Shown here: positions 22,954 through 31,617 of the stretch, piece by piece | Position numbering within the stretch: the first letter of the stretch is position 1 | How the letters are laid out: the number at the start of each line of letters is the position of its first letter | Assembly (NCBI GenBank): GCA_017623575.1 | Contig: JAGAOS010000025.1 | Location: forward strand, 1 to 34,861 | DNA length: 34,861 bases | Source of the DNA: Clostridia bacterium | GTDB taxonomy: Bacteria; Bacillota; Clostridia; Oscillospirales; Acutalibacteraceae | Direction: 5' to 3' | Translations under genes and position numbers: made by a program | Notes under the pieces: model-generated | Told to the model about the DNA's origin: nothing | The model's input: only the letters and a program-made list of their open reading frames with translations | Databases searched by the model: none

Positions 22954-23868
22954 CTAGCCTTTATATTTAATAACATATTTTTTAAGCAGTATATCCGGAT
23001 GGTAGGAAAGCTTAGCCTTTCTTAACCCTTCAAGTCCCATATCGTCCTCGCGATTTACATATTCAAAATCTGAAAGCTCGTTTAAAATAAATTCTCGGTT
23101 TATAAGGGTGTAGGCTGTGCGAAATTCAGGCAGAGCCTTTTCAACATGAATATCAAAAACCTTATTATTAATGGGTGAACCAAAGGTAAAGGCAATTATT
23201 TTGCCATCTACACGAATACAGCCCCCGCGGAGATTAAGCTCCTTCATAAATGGTAGATATTCTTTAAGAGCCTTGTTTTCTACCTCAATACTTTTGGTAT
23301 CATCGGTAATTTTTTTCATTTCCTCGGTCCATTTATCTGCCATTTCAAAAACCTCAGGCAGTATATCTGTAGTCATACTTTCGTAGCTCCAGTTGTAAGA
23401 CTTAGAGAATGCAGATATGTGATTGCGCTTGGAATGAAACTTTTTGCCGCTAAGATTTTTAAGCTTTTCGGTTAAATAGAGGTACTCAAAGTCCTCTCTC
23501 GACTCATTTTGTGAAAATTCTTCACTAAATATGCTGTTAAAGGTATCCAGCCGTACCCCCTCTGCCCCTAAAAATACTAATGGACGGTTCTGCGATTTGG
23601 TAAGCTCCTTTAAAATATTAACTGCCTTTTTCATATCCTTAGCAAAGGGTAGCAGAAAAATTTCACTGTTTTTGCCCAAAGAAACAAACAACATATCATC
23701 ACAAAAGGCAATTTTTTGATGATAGTAGTTTTTCCATATGAGCAGAGTCATAGGAGTTATTTCGCAGGACATACTTTCCTCTGCAAAGGGTACAATAAAT
23801 TCGGTTATTTTGCCATAATCTGCAAGGAAGGGTTCTTTAAATTCAAGTTTTGGTAGCGTTGTAAGCAT
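22954..23868 (-). CDS. DUF2156 / phosphatidylglycerol lysyltransferase C-terminal-like protein
   Basis: A 304-residue soluble protein resembling the C-terminal acyltransferase domain of MprF/LPG synthases (DUF2156), without the membrane flippase part. Family-like features are FLADYGKITEFIVPFAEESMSCE-type N-terminal sequence, GKKFHSKRNHISAF (conserved K-R-N segment), RGGCIRVDGKIIAFTFG and the C-terminal NREDDMGLEGLRKAKLSY. These are GNAT-fold enzymes that may transfer an amino acid from aminoacyl-tRNA; the acceptor is unknown here. Together with the following GNAT gene it makes a two-gene acyltransferase unit. Its ribosome site (AGAGAG) is weak. Confidence 0.75.
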   Translation of the reverse strand: MLTTLPKLEFKEPFLADYGKITEFIVPFAEESMSCEITPMTLLIWKNYYHQKIAFCDDMLFVSLGKNSEIFLLPFAKDMKKAVNILKELTKSQNRPLVFLGAEGVRLDTFNSIFSEEFSQNESREDFEYLYLTEKLKNLSGKKFHSKRNHISAFSKSYNWSYESMTTDILPEVFEMADKWTEEMKKITDDTKSIEVENKALKEYLPFMKELNLRGGCIRVDGKIIAFTFGSPINNKVFDIHVEKALPEFRTAYTLINREFILNELSDFEYVNREDDMGLEGLRKAKLSYHPDILLKKYVIKYKG

Positions 23869-23912
23869 AAAATCTCTCTTTTTTATTTAGTGTTTGCAAA
23901 AATAATAAATAT

Positions 23913-23938
23913 ATAAATAAAACGGATGTTGCCATCCG
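23913..23938 (-). terminator. Terminator of the aro-pheA-mscL operon
   Basis: On the minus strand CGGATG-GCAA-CATCCG is followed by TTTTATTTAT, about 23 bases after the mscL stop. The stem is short (6 bp) but G/C-rich with a tight loop and T-rich tail. Confidence 0.7.
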
Positions 23939-23960
23939 CTTTATTTTAAAAGTAAATATG

Positions 23961-24443
23961 TTATTTGTTTGCGGTTTCGGCTTCTTTTTCGGACTGAGCC
24001 TTAAGTAATTCGCGAATATCCTTTAAAATATCCTCTGAGGTTTCGGGTGCGGGTGCTTCCTCGACGGGAACTTCAACATCGCCCTTCTTAATGAGTTTTT
24101 TGCTCCAACCACTAACAGCGGCAACAAGCTTAACCATACTGAATATAACAAGAGCCATAATTATAAAGTTAATAACGCCTGTAATAAACGCACCGTAATT
24201 AAGGGTGTTTTCTGTAATGGTAGTAACACCTGTAGCCTCATCAATAACCTCTTTGGTGCCGATTACCCACTTCATATCGCTGAAATCAACACCGCCGAAA
24301 ACACCTAAAATAGGGGAGATGATGTCATTGGTAAAGCTGGTAACAAGGTCCTTAAAGGAAAGACCGATGATAGAACCGACAGCCATATCCATAACATTGC
24401 CTTTGGTAATAAATTCTTTAAATTCGCCAAAAAACTTTTTCAT
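23961..24443 (-). CDS. mscL: Large-conductance mechanosensitive channel MscL
   Basis: Pentameric membrane channel that opens under hypo-osmotic stress. It begins MKKFFGEFKEFITKGNVMDMAVGSIIG, with the amphipathic N-terminal helix and the first transmembrane pore helix, and has a second membrane helix GAFITGVINFIIMALVIFSMV. The extracellular loop and the acidic/alanine C-terminal helix region make it longer (160 residues) than E. coli MscL (136). GGAGG precedes ATG 24443. It lies 20 bases after pheA and before the terminator, so it is carried as the last gene of the aromatic amino-acid operon, an odd functional pairing. Confidence 0.95.
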   Translation of the reverse strand: MKKFFGEFKEFITKGNVMDMAVGSIIGLSFKDLVTSFTNDIISPILGVFGGVDFSDMKWVIGTKEVIDEATGVTTITENTLNYGAFITGVINFIIMALVIFSMVKLVAAVSGWSKKLIKKGDVEVPVEEAPAPETSEDILKDIRELLKAQSEKEAETANK

Positions 24444-24463
24444 AAAATAACCTCCAAAAATTT

Positions 24464-25600
24464 TTATAATGTAAATTCCTTATAGTTGCCCAAAAAGGAA
24501 AATTCATTCAGCTCAGTATAAAGCGCAGATAGTAGTGATAGAGTTTTATTATCCTCTACATTGCCTAAAAAGTCAAGATAAAATTGGGTTTCAAAATCGC
24601 CGTTTTTACCGGGACGGGATTCCAGCTTGGTAAGATTAAGCCCATGCAGAGAAAATCGGGTTAGGATTTTTTGCAGTGAACCCGCAGTGTGCGAAAGGGT
24701 AAAAACAACACTGATTTTATTGCTGTCACTTGGAATAACGGGGTGCTTTGATATGGCAATAAATCGGGTTTGATTATTAGCAAAGGACTGAATAGAGGGC
24801 GCTAAAACCTTAAGTCCGTTTTCGGCGGCGCAGGTAAGTGAGCCGATTGCGCCAACCGATTTATCTTTCTTTTCCTTAACCATTTTTGCCGCCGCCGCAG
24901 TGTTGGAATATTCAAAAGGCTTAATGCCCTTTTCGGTTAAATATGCCTTGCACTGTGAAAGGGCTTGGGGATGGGAATAAACGGCGGTAATGTCTGAAAG
25001 CTCAGCCTCTTCAATACCAAGTAAATTGTGGGTAATTGGCATTGCTACCGCCCCCACAATGTAAAGCTTGTATTTTAGAATAAGGTCATAAACCTCGTCC
25101 ACCGAGCCTGCAGATGAATTTTCAACCGGCACAAAACCAAACTCGTATTCACCGCTGTTTACAGCCTCAAAAACCTTTTCAAAGGTATTGCAAAAAATTG
25201 GCTCTACACCATTATTAAAGGCGGAAGTAAGGGCAATATGTGTAAAAGCGCCAACCTGACCGTAGCAGGCAACCTTGCCGCTTATATTTAAATTTTTGGG
25301 CGCATTGCAAATGGATTTAATAAGCTCATTGTTGGCGTCTACAGTAAGATTTTCGTGTTGCAGAGCTCGGCTACATTCCATAAGAAGACGGTACAGCTCT
25401 ACAAAATAATCACCGTATATGCCGCCTTTTTCCTTAACCTTATCAAAAATGGCTTGCTCTCTGCCGGGATGATAAACGGGAAGTCCCTCGGCGCGCTTTA
25501 TTTCGGCAACTTTAAGGGAACATTCCATTCTTTTGGTTAAAAGCTCTATCATCTGTTCGTCAATGGCATCAATATCTTTTCTTATATCGCTTAAATCCAT
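24464..25600 (-). CDS. pheA: Bifunctional chorismate mutase / prephenate dehydratase
   Basis: Converts chorismate to prephenate and then phenylpyruvate, towards phenylalanine. Three domains fit the 378 residues: AroQ-type chorismate mutase (about 1-85, DIRKDIDAIDEQMIELLTKR), prephenate dehydratase (about 105-285, with GAFTHIA, FVPVENSSAGSV and the TRFIAIS strand) and a C-terminal ACT domain (about 295-372) with the ESRP motif, the phenylalanine-binding regulatory site. The ATG overlaps the aroC stop by one base (TAATG), so translation is coupled. Feedback inhibition by phenylalanine is expected from the ACT domain. Confidence 0.96.
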   Translation of the reverse strand: MDLSDIRKDIDAIDEQMIELLTKRMECSLKVAEIKRAEGLPVYHPGREQAIFDKVKEKGGIYGDYFVELYRLLMECSRALQHENLTVDANNELIKSICNAPKNLNISGKVACYGQVGAFTHIALTSAFNNGVEPIFCNTFEKVFEAVNSGEYEFGFVPVENSSAGSVDEVYDLILKYKLYIVGAVAMPITHNLLGIEEAELSDITAVYSHPQALSQCKAYLTEKGIKPFEYSNTAAAAKMVKEKKDKSVGAIGSLTCAAENGLKVLAPSIQSFANNQTRFIAISKHPVIPSDSNKISVVFTLSHTAGSLQKILTRFSLHGLNLTKLESRPGKNGDFETQFYLDFLGNVEDNKTLSLLSALYTELNEFSFLGNYKEFTL

Positions 25601-26685
25601 TAGTCAGCCACCTCCGAAAGAAGATTGGCAATTGCAATGGCGGTTACCGCCTCAATTGCGGGCAGAGCGCGTGGCACAATGCAGGGGTCGTGTCTACCGT
25701 GGATGGTAAGCTCGGTTGTGGTTCCGGACTTTAAATCAACGGTTGACTGAGGCTTGGATATAGATGGGGTTGGTTTAAGCGCAACGCGGAAAACAATTGG
25801 CATTGAGTTAGTAATGCCGCCTGTGATTCCACCGCAGTTGTTACTACTGCAAAGCACCTGACCACCGTCATAATACATCTGGTCATTTGCCTTGCTACCG
25901 CGCATTGTGGCAAATTCAAAGCCTGCGCCAAATTCAATTCCCTTAACGGCGGGAATACCAAAAACCGCCTTGGAGATTATATTTTCCACACCGTCAAACA
26001 TAGGGCCGCCAAGTCCTGCGGGGAGTCCTGTTACGGCTATTTCAACTATTCCGCCTATGCTGTCATTATCCATTCGGGCGGCTTCAACCTCGGCGCGCAT
26101 TTCTGATTCTACATCAGGGTTAAGTAAAGCAAAATTGCTTTTAGAAAGGAAAATGAGCTTATCATCCGAAATATTAACGGGGTCAAAGCGCATATCCTCG
26201 GCATTGCCGATTTTAAGAATATGACCGCCTATTTCAATATCTTTTTCCTTTAAATAAAGGCGAAGAATAGAGCCTGCAGTTACGATTGGAGCGGTAAGTC
26301 TGCCCGAAAAATGCCCACCGCCTGAAATATCATTATGACCGTTATAGTGAACATACGCCGCGTAATCTGAGTGGGATGGGCGGGGATTACGCATTAAGGC
26401 ATCATAATCCACCGATTTTGTGTTGGTGTTGCGGATAATTGCTGTAATTGGTGCGCCGGTGGTAACACCGTTTTTAATACCCGATAAAAATTCGGGTAAA
26501 TCGGCCTCTTTTCGGGGGGTAGCGGTGGGGTCATTACCGGGAGCGCGCCTTGCGTTCTGAGTTAAAATATAATCGTTATCTATTTTAAGTCCTGCGGGAG
26601 GATTATCCATAACCATACCAATGGCGGGACCGTGGCTTTCGCCAAAAATGGTTACGCTTATGCGTTTACCTATCTGCGATGACAT
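25600..26685 (-). CDS. aroC: Chorismate synthase
   Basis: Last step of the shikimate pathway, EPSP to chorismate, needing reduced FMN. The 361 residues carry the signatures GESHGPAIGMVMDN, RRAPGNDPTATPRKE, the central RPSHSDYAAYVHYNGHND(I)SGGGHFSGR region and the late HGRHDPCIVPRALPAIEAV segment. ATG 26685 has AGGAGG upstream, lying within the end of aroA; the two genes overlap by 20 bases. Confidence 0.97.
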   Translation of the reverse strand: MSSQIGKRISVTIFGESHGPAIGMVMDNPPAGLKIDNDYILTQNARRAPGNDPTATPRKEADLPEFLSGIKNGVTTGAPITAIIRNTNTKSVDYDALMRNPRPSHSDYAAYVHYNGHNDISGGGHFSGRLTAPIVTAGSILRLYLKEKDIEIGGHILKIGNAEDMRFDPVNISDDKLIFLSKSNFALLNPDVESEMRAEVEAARMDNDSIGGIVEIAVTGLPAGLGGPMFDGVENIISKAVFGIPAVKGIEFGAGFEFATMRGSKANDQMYYDGGQVLCSSNNCGGITGGITNSMPIVFRVALKPTPSISKPQSTVDLKSGTTTELTIHGRHDPCIVPRALPAIEAVTAIAIANLLSEVAD

Positions 26686-27925
26686 TGGCTATTCCTCCTA
26701 AGCTTTTAAAATCTTTAAAAAAGGTGGGGTAGGATTTATTAACGGCATTGTACCCCTCAATTACCGTTTCGCCCTTTGCATATGCGGCCAGAACGGCAAA
26801 TGCCATAACAATGCGGTGATCGCCTGTGCCTATAACTCTGCCGCCTTTTGGGGCGCCGCCCGTAATAATCATACCGTCGGGAAGCTCTTCAACCTCAATT
26901 CCCATAGCGGTAAGACCGTTAACCACCGTTTTTATTCGGTCGGTTTCTTTAATCCTAAGCCTTTCACCGCCATATATTTTTGTTTTGCCCTTTGCCATTG
27001 CCGCAACTACAGCCAAGGCGGGAACGGCATCGGGAATTTGTGAGCAATCAATTTTTATGGCGTTAAGATTGCCCGATTTACACAAAACCAAGTTATTTGA
27101 TGTATTAACTGTGGCTCCAAAGCTTTTATATAATTCCATTACAGATTTATCGCCCTGAGTAGAAGATAAATTAAGACCATTGAGGGTAATATTGCCGCCA
27201 AGTGCCGCCGCCGAAAGAAAAAAGCAGGCCTGGGACCAGTCACCCTCAATAATGGAATCTGTGGGTTTATAATCCCCACAAGAGGTATAAACACCGTTGT
27301 TTTTGGTAATATCAACACCAAAAGCCGACATTATTTTAATTGTAAGGTCAATATACCCTGCCGATTCCAAAGGTGTGGTGAGTTTTGCCGAGCCACCATT
27401 TAAGCCAATTGCAAACAGAAGCCCTGTAAGGTACTGTGAGCTGATATTTCCCGAAACGGGATATTCATTTGCTTTAAGCTTGCCTTTTATGGTAAGGGGT
27501 AGCTTGTCACCGCTACATTCCACACCGTTTGCCGATAAAATATCGGTAAGGTCGGTAATGGGACGCTCGGGGAGTCTGCCGCTACCTATAAAGGTGGCAT
27601 TTACACCCAAAGCCGCCGCAATGGGAATTATAAAACGAAGTAATGAACCCGATTCACGGCAATCAAGGGTGATTTTTTTGCCCAAAACCGCATTTCGGTC
27701 GATTCCCGTTACATAAAAAGCACCGTTTTTTTCTGTAACACTTGCGCCAAGAGTCTTGACCGCCTCAATTGTGGCATCAATATCCTCAGAATGGCAGGCA
27801 GGCTTTAAAACCGATTTGCCATTAGCTAAAGCGGCGCATATTATGTTGCGGTGAGCCGCACTTTTGGATGGGGGTACAGTAACCTCGCCCGAAAGTGGAG
27901 CGGGGGTAATTTTAATCTGTTCCAT
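26666..27925 (-). CDS. aroA: 3-phosphoshikimate 1-carboxyvinyltransferase (EPSP synthase)
   Basis: Joins shikimate-3-phosphate and phosphoenolpyruvate; the two-domain fold fits 419 residues. Seen: PPSKSAAHR near the N-terminus, CRESGSLLRFI, LPERPITDL, and the C-terminal RIKETDRI and GDHRIVMAFAV. The second ATG (27925) is preferred over ATG 27931 because AGAGGG is then 9 bases upstream; it overlaps the aroB stop by one base (TGATG). In the phosphoenolpyruvate loop, SGSLLRF takes the place of the canonical GNAGTxxR-type sequence, pointing to a class II-like enzyme (inference). Confidence 0.96.
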   Translation of the reverse strand: MEQIKITPAPLSGEVTVPPSKSAAHRNIICAALANGKSVLKPACHSEDIDATIEAVKTLGASVTEKNGAFYVTGIDRNAVLGKKITLDCRESGSLLRFIIPIAAALGVNATFIGSGRLPERPITDLTDILSANGVECSGDKLPLTIKGKLKANEYPVSGNISSQYLTGLLFAIGLNGGSAKLTTPLESAGYIDLTIKIMSAFGVDITKNNGVYTSCGDYKPTDSIIEGDWSQACFFLSAAALGGNITLNGLNLSSTQGDKSVMELYKSFGATVNTSNNLVLCKSGNLNAIKIDCSQIPDAVPALAVVAAMAKGKTKIYGGERLRIKETDRIKTVVNGLTAMGIEVEELPDGMIITGGAPKGGRVIGTGDHRIVMAFAVLAAYAKGETVIEGYNAVNKSYPTFFKDFKSLGGIANVIADR

Positions 27926-28989
27926 CAGCATTTACCCTCTTTAATAAAGGGTAGAAGCTTGTCCCAGGCAATTTCTTTAATAAAGGCATTGCCTATTTCA
28001 CTTATTAAAACAAGCTTTATACTGCTGCCAATGGATTTTTTATCACTTGTGCAAAGTAGAGCCAACTCGTCAAGCGGAATATTGGTAGTATATGGCAGAC
28101 CGTATTTTTTAAGGCAGTCAACAAGGCGGTCATAGGTGCCCTTTTTGGTAAGCCCCGCCTTTTCGGATGCTTTTGTGATTAATGCCATACCAACCGAAAC
28201 GGCTTCCCCGTGGGAAAGTCCGCAAAAATTCTCATACTTTTCAATGGCGTGACCCAGCGTGTGACCGAAATTAAGCAGAGTTCGTTCGCCTTTTTCGGTA
28301 AAATCTCGTTCTACAATATCGGCCTTCATCTGTACGCTTTGGCGAATAACCTCATCCACGCTGCCCTCTATGCCATTTTCAAAAAGCTCAAAAAGCTTGG
28401 GCAGACGAATTGCGCCCGCCTTTATGGATTCGGCAAGACCGTCTGCCTTATAGTGGTCGGGCAGGGTGTCCAGCGTGTTACTGTCAATATATACCGCAAT
28501 GGGATTATGGAATGCGCCGCAAAGATTTTTGCCAAAGGGCAGGTCACAGCCTGTTTTGCCACCAACAGAGGAATCCACCTGAGATAAAAACGAGGTGGGA
28601 ATTTGCACAAAATCAATTCCTCTTAAATAAATGGCAGAGGCAAAGCCTGTAAGGTCACCCGTAACACCGCCACCAAGGGCAACGGCAATATCGCCGCGGG
28701 TAAGCTTGCCTATTAAAAAACATTCCATAATGCGGTTTACTGTTTCTAAGGTTTTGTTTGGCTCGCCCGCCGGAAAGGCGAAGCTTAAAACCTCAAAACC
28801 TGCTGATTTAAAGGAATCTATAACCCTTTTTAAATAGAGGGGGGCTACATTACTGTCGGTTATAATGGCGGCGCGTGTTGCCTTGGTTAAGGGACGCACT
28901 TTTTCACCTACAGAATCTAAAATACCTCTTTCAATGGTTATGTCATAGCCGGGATATTTACCCTCGGCTACCTTTATTACCGAAGACAT
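27925..28989 (-). CDS. aroB: 3-dehydroquinate synthase
   Basis: NAD- and metal-dependent cyclisation of DAHP to 3-dehydroquinate. In 354 residues: ALGGGVTGDLTGFASAIYLRG (the NAD/substrate loop), QIPTSFLSQVDSSVGGKTGCDLP-like catalytic segment, NLCGAFHNP, and the metal-ligand region NFGHTLGHAIEKY. ATG 28989 is chosen because AGGTGA is 5-6 bases upstream and the protein starts MSSVIKVAEGKYP. A 23-residue extension from 29058 would overlap the end of aroF without its own ribosome site. Confidence 0.97.
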   Translation of the reverse strand: MSSVIKVAEGKYPGYDITIERGILDSVGEKVRPLTKATRAAIITDSNVAPLYLKRVIDSFKSAGFEVLSFAFPAGEPNKTLETVNRIMECFLIGKLTRGDIAVALGGGVTGDLTGFASAIYLRGIDFVQIPTSFLSQVDSSVGGKTGCDLPFGKNLCGAFHNPIAVYIDSNTLDTLPDHYKADGLAESIKAGAIRLPKLFELFENGIEGSVDEVIRQSVQMKADIVERDFTEKGERTLLNFGHTLGHAIEKYENFCGLSHGEAVSVGMALITKASEKAGLTKKGTYDRLVDCLKKYGLPYTTNIPLDELALLCTSDKKSIGSSIKLVLISEIGNAFIKEIAWDKLLPFIKEGKC

Positions 28990-29005
28990 ATTTGTCACCT
29001 GATTT

Positions 29006-30025
29006 CTATTTAAGGGCAGAATCCAGTGCCGATTTAGCGGCGAAAATGCGCTTTGCAATCATATCAAAGCGGTCGGGGGTAAGTGACTGCGCACCGTCAG
29101 AAAGGGCGTGAGGAGGATCATTATGCACCTCAATAATAAGGGCATCTGCACCAACACCGAGTGATGATATTGAAAGGGGCTCAACAAGCCAAGGTATACC
29201 TGCGGCATGGCTGGGATCTACAATAACGGGAAGGTGTGAAAGCTTTTTGAAAATAGCTACTGCCGAAACATCCAAGGTGTTACGGGTGTAGGTTTCAAAG
29301 GTACGAATACCGCGCTCACAAAGAATAACCTTTTCGTTACCCTCGCTCATAATGTATTCAGCACTCATAAGGGTTTCTTCTATTGTGTTTGCAAGACCTC
29401 TTTTAAGTAAAATCGGCTTATCCAGCTTACCAAGACTTTTTAAAAGCTCAAAATTCTGCATATTTCTTGCGCCAACCTGAATAATATCAACATCCTTAAA
29501 AAGGTCAATATGCTCGGCGCTCATAATTTCGGTAACAATGGGCAGACCGGTTTCTTTTTTGGCTTTGAGTAAAAGCTCAATACCGTCAGCGTGCAGACCC
29601 TGGAAGGCATAGGGGGATGTACGGGGCTTAAATGCGCCGCCGCGAAGCAGGGTTGCGCCGCTTTCCTTTACTGCCTTTGCAACCTGAATAATCTGAGCTT
29701 CACTTTCAACCGAGCAGGGACCTGCAATAATGTTAAGGCTTCCGTCACCGATTTTAATGCCGTTTTCCAGCTCAATAACGGTGTTGTTGGGGTGGAATGC
29801 GCGGTTTACCTTTTTGTAAGGCTCCTGAACTCGTTTAACGCTTTCAACAAGCTCATAAGCGCCAATGGATTCAATATCAACCTTGTGGGTATCACCTAAA
29901 AGACCCAAAACGGTGGACATTGCGCCGTGCCAGGCATTAACCTGAACACCGTATTTTTCGGTTAAAATATTACTGAAATTTTCTGCCTCTTGTTTTGTTG
30001 TTCCGTTTTTAAGTACAATAATCAT
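29006..30025 (-). CDS. aroF: DAHP synthase, type I-beta with N-terminal regulatory domain
   Basis: First step of the shikimate pathway: phosphoenolpyruvate plus erythrose-4-phosphate. The first roughly 70 residues form the ferredoxin-like (ACT-like) regulatory domain known from Thermotoga-type enzymes, followed by the barrel with GPCSVES (102-108), LLRGGAFKPRTSPYAFQG (about 127-144) and DPSHAAG near the end. In Thermotoga the N-terminal domain gives tyrosine/phenylalanine feedback inhibition; the same is likely here (inference). 339 residues, ATG 30025 with AGAAGGAG. The gene follows aroK by 49 bases. Confidence 0.95.
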   Translation of the reverse strand: MIIVLKNGTTKQEAENFSNILTEKYGVQVNAWHGAMSTVLGLLGDTHKVDIESIGAYELVESVKRVQEPYKKVNRAFHPNNTVIELENGIKIGDGSLNIIAGPCSVESEAQIIQVAKAVKESGATLLRGGAFKPRTSPYAFQGLHADGIELLLKAKKETGLPIVTEIMSAEHIDLFKDVDIIQVGARNMQNFELLKSLGKLDKPILLKRGLANTIEETLMSAEYIMSEGNEKVILCERGIRTFETYTRNTLDVSAVAIFKKLSHLPVIVDPSHAAGIPWLVEPLSISSLGVGADALIIEVHNDPPHALSDGAQSLTPDRFDMIAKRIFAAKSALDSALK

Positions 30026-30074
30026 AATAAATTTAACTCCTTCTGAAGAGTGGGATTTTGCTCTCGCTCTAGAT

Positions 30075-30587
30075 TTAATATTTTTTGTTTATAATTTTTA
30101 AAATCTGTTCTACGGCAAAAACAATACTGCCGTTTGAATCAATAATATGGTCTGCCGCCGCTAAATAAATCGGCTCGCGGGCGGCAAGCAAGGAATCAAC
30201 AGCATTTTCTTTATCCTTTGCAAGCAGTGGACGGGTGGTGTCGTTTTTAAGACGAGCCTTTACGGTGTCTGCCGAAACCTTAAGATAAAAAATTTCTCCG
30301 TTTACTTTAAGGGCTTTTGCGTTTTGGGGATTAATAACCGTACCGCCGCCGCAGGCAATAACCTTGTTTTGGGATTTACCAAGGACTTCTGCCGCTTTGC
30401 TTTCCAGTTTTCTGAAATGTGGCTCACCAAATTTTAAAAAAATATCACTTACCGTCATATTTTCTGCATTTTCAATAAAATGGTCTAAATCAATGAATTC
30501 CATTTTAAGCTTTTGGGCTAAAGCCTTACCCGTAACGGTTTTGCCGCTACCCATAAAGCCGCATAGAACTATGTTTTTATTCACCAA
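30075..30587 (-). CDS. aroK: Shikimate kinase
   Basis: Phosphorylates shikimate with ATP. The 170-residue P-loop kinase shows GFMGSGKTVTGKAL (Walker A), the DLD shikimate-binding motif (FIDLDHFIE), ACGGGTVI (the GGG shikimate loop) and the lid segment with NDTTRPLL. The start is TTG 30587 or GTG 30584; both fall inside the 3' end of aroE, which overlaps by about 11 bases, with GAGGC upstream. Normal length. Confidence 0.95.
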   Translation of the reverse strand: MVNKNIVLCGFMGSGKTVTGKALAQKLKMEFIDLDHFIENAENMTVSDIFLKFGEPHFRKLESKAAEVLGKSQNKVIACGGGTVINPQNAKALKVNGEIFYLKVSADTVKARLKNDTTRPLLAKDKENAVDSLLAAREPIYLAAADHIIDSNGSIVFAVEQILKIINKKY

Positions 30588-31416
30588 ACAGTCGCCTCAT
30601 TTCATCATTTGCATCGGCTATAAGCTGTTTCATATCCTCATTTTTAAAGGTTGCGCCGTACCAGTGCTCCTGAGCCCTTGCCGCCTGCATTACTAACATT
30701 CCCATACCGGAAATTGCCTTAATGCCAAGGCTTTGCGCAAGCTCTACAAGTTTTGTGTTTTCGGGATTATATACCGAATCAAAAACATATTTTATATTTT
30801 TAAGCTGATTTTCATTCAGCACAGATTCATTTGTTTTTGGATGCATACCAACCGGAGTTCCGTTTACGGCTAAATCGTAGTCACCGCATATATCTCCAAG
30901 TGTAATACAGGTAGCACCCTTAATAAATCGTTCCTTTAAATCATTGCTAAGTCGCTCAGCCCTTTCCATACCGGACGGACGAACGGCAATTGTCACCTCA
31001 CAGCCGTGACGCATACATTCGGTGGCAATTGTGCGCGAAACACCGCCGCTGCCAAGTATTAAAACCTTACCCTTTAGGGGGATTTCTTCTAATTTAAGAG
31101 CGGCTACAAAGCCGTCAGCATCGGTGCTGTAGCCAAAAAGTCTGCCGTTTTTGTTGGCTACGGTGTTTACAGCCCCGTATATTAAAGCCGTTTCGGTGGG
31201 TTCATCTATAAGGGAAAGCAGGGCTTCCTTATGGGGGATTGTTATGTTAAAGCCGTTATATGTCTTTAGCATATTTACGGTGTCTGTCAGCTTTTCGGGC
31301 GGGGTTAAAATGGCTTCGTAGGTGGCGTTTATGCCGCTTAGCTTAAACATACGATTATGTATAAACGGCGACATTGTATGCCCTAACGGATACCCTATAA
31401 CAGCGTATTTTTCCAT
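30577..31416 (-). CDS. aroE: Shikimate dehydrogenase
   Basis: NADPH-dependent reduction of 3-dehydroshikimate. In 279 residues: GYPLGHTMSPFIHN (shikimate pocket), NITIPHKEAL with the catalytic lysine, GAVNTVANKNGRLFGYSTDADGF, and the nucleotide-binding GSGGVSRTIA. ATG 31416 has a very strong AAGGGGGG. It is the first gene of an eight-gene minus-strand operon (aroE-K-F-B-A-C-pheA-mscL), and its upstream region carries a promoter that abuts the divergent acpP promoter. Confidence 0.96.
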   Translation of the reverse strand: MEKYAVIGYPLGHTMSPFIHNRMFKLSGINATYEAILTPPEKLTDTVNMLKTYNGFNITIPHKEALLSLIDEPTETALIYGAVNTVANKNGRLFGYSTDADGFVAALKLEEIPLKGKVLILGSGGVSRTIATECMRHGCEVTIAVRPSGMERAERLSNDLKERFIKGATCITLGDICGDYDLAVNGTPVGMHPKTNESVLNENQLKNIKYVFDSVYNPENTKLVELAQSLGIKAISGMGMLVMQAARAQEHWYGATFKNEDMKQLIADANDEMRRLFGE

Positions 31417-31456
31417 AACATTACCCCCCTTTTATTTAAAAATTTTTAAAAAAGTG

Positions 31457-31485
31457 TTGACAAAACTTCAAAATAAACATATTAT
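31457..31485 (+). promoter_or_regulatory. Consensus-like promoter of acpP
   Basis: TTGACA (31457-31462), a 17-base spacer and TATTAT (31480-31485). It would give acpP a leader of about 125 bases. No operator of a known lipid regulator is recognised. Confidence 0.8.
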
Positions 31486-31513
31486 CATATATATAGACCG
31501 AGTTTTACAACAA
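31484..31513 (-). promoter_or_regulatory. Predicted promoter of the aro operon
   Basis: On the minus strand TTGTTG (31513-31508), an 18-base spacer and TATGAT (31489-31484). Its -10 overlaps the acpP -10 on the other strand, so the two promoters would compete for polymerase. Moderate matches in A/T-rich DNA. Confidence 0.45.
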
Positions 31514-31617
31514 CATATTTTTCGGTTTATAATAATTTAATATACCACTTTTTATCTGTTTTGTCTAGTGATTTAAACAGGTTTTGTGGCAAAAATTTTT
31601 GTTTTGGAGGTCTAAAA

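Noticed and set aside
27297-28652. Plus-strand ORFs opposite aroA and aroB (up to 139 residues)
   Set aside because: They are antisense readings of conserved enzymes with no ribosome sites and biased residue content.
28989-29058. N-terminal extension of AroB
   Set aside because: It overlaps the end of aroF, has no ribosome site, and adds residues not found in the family.
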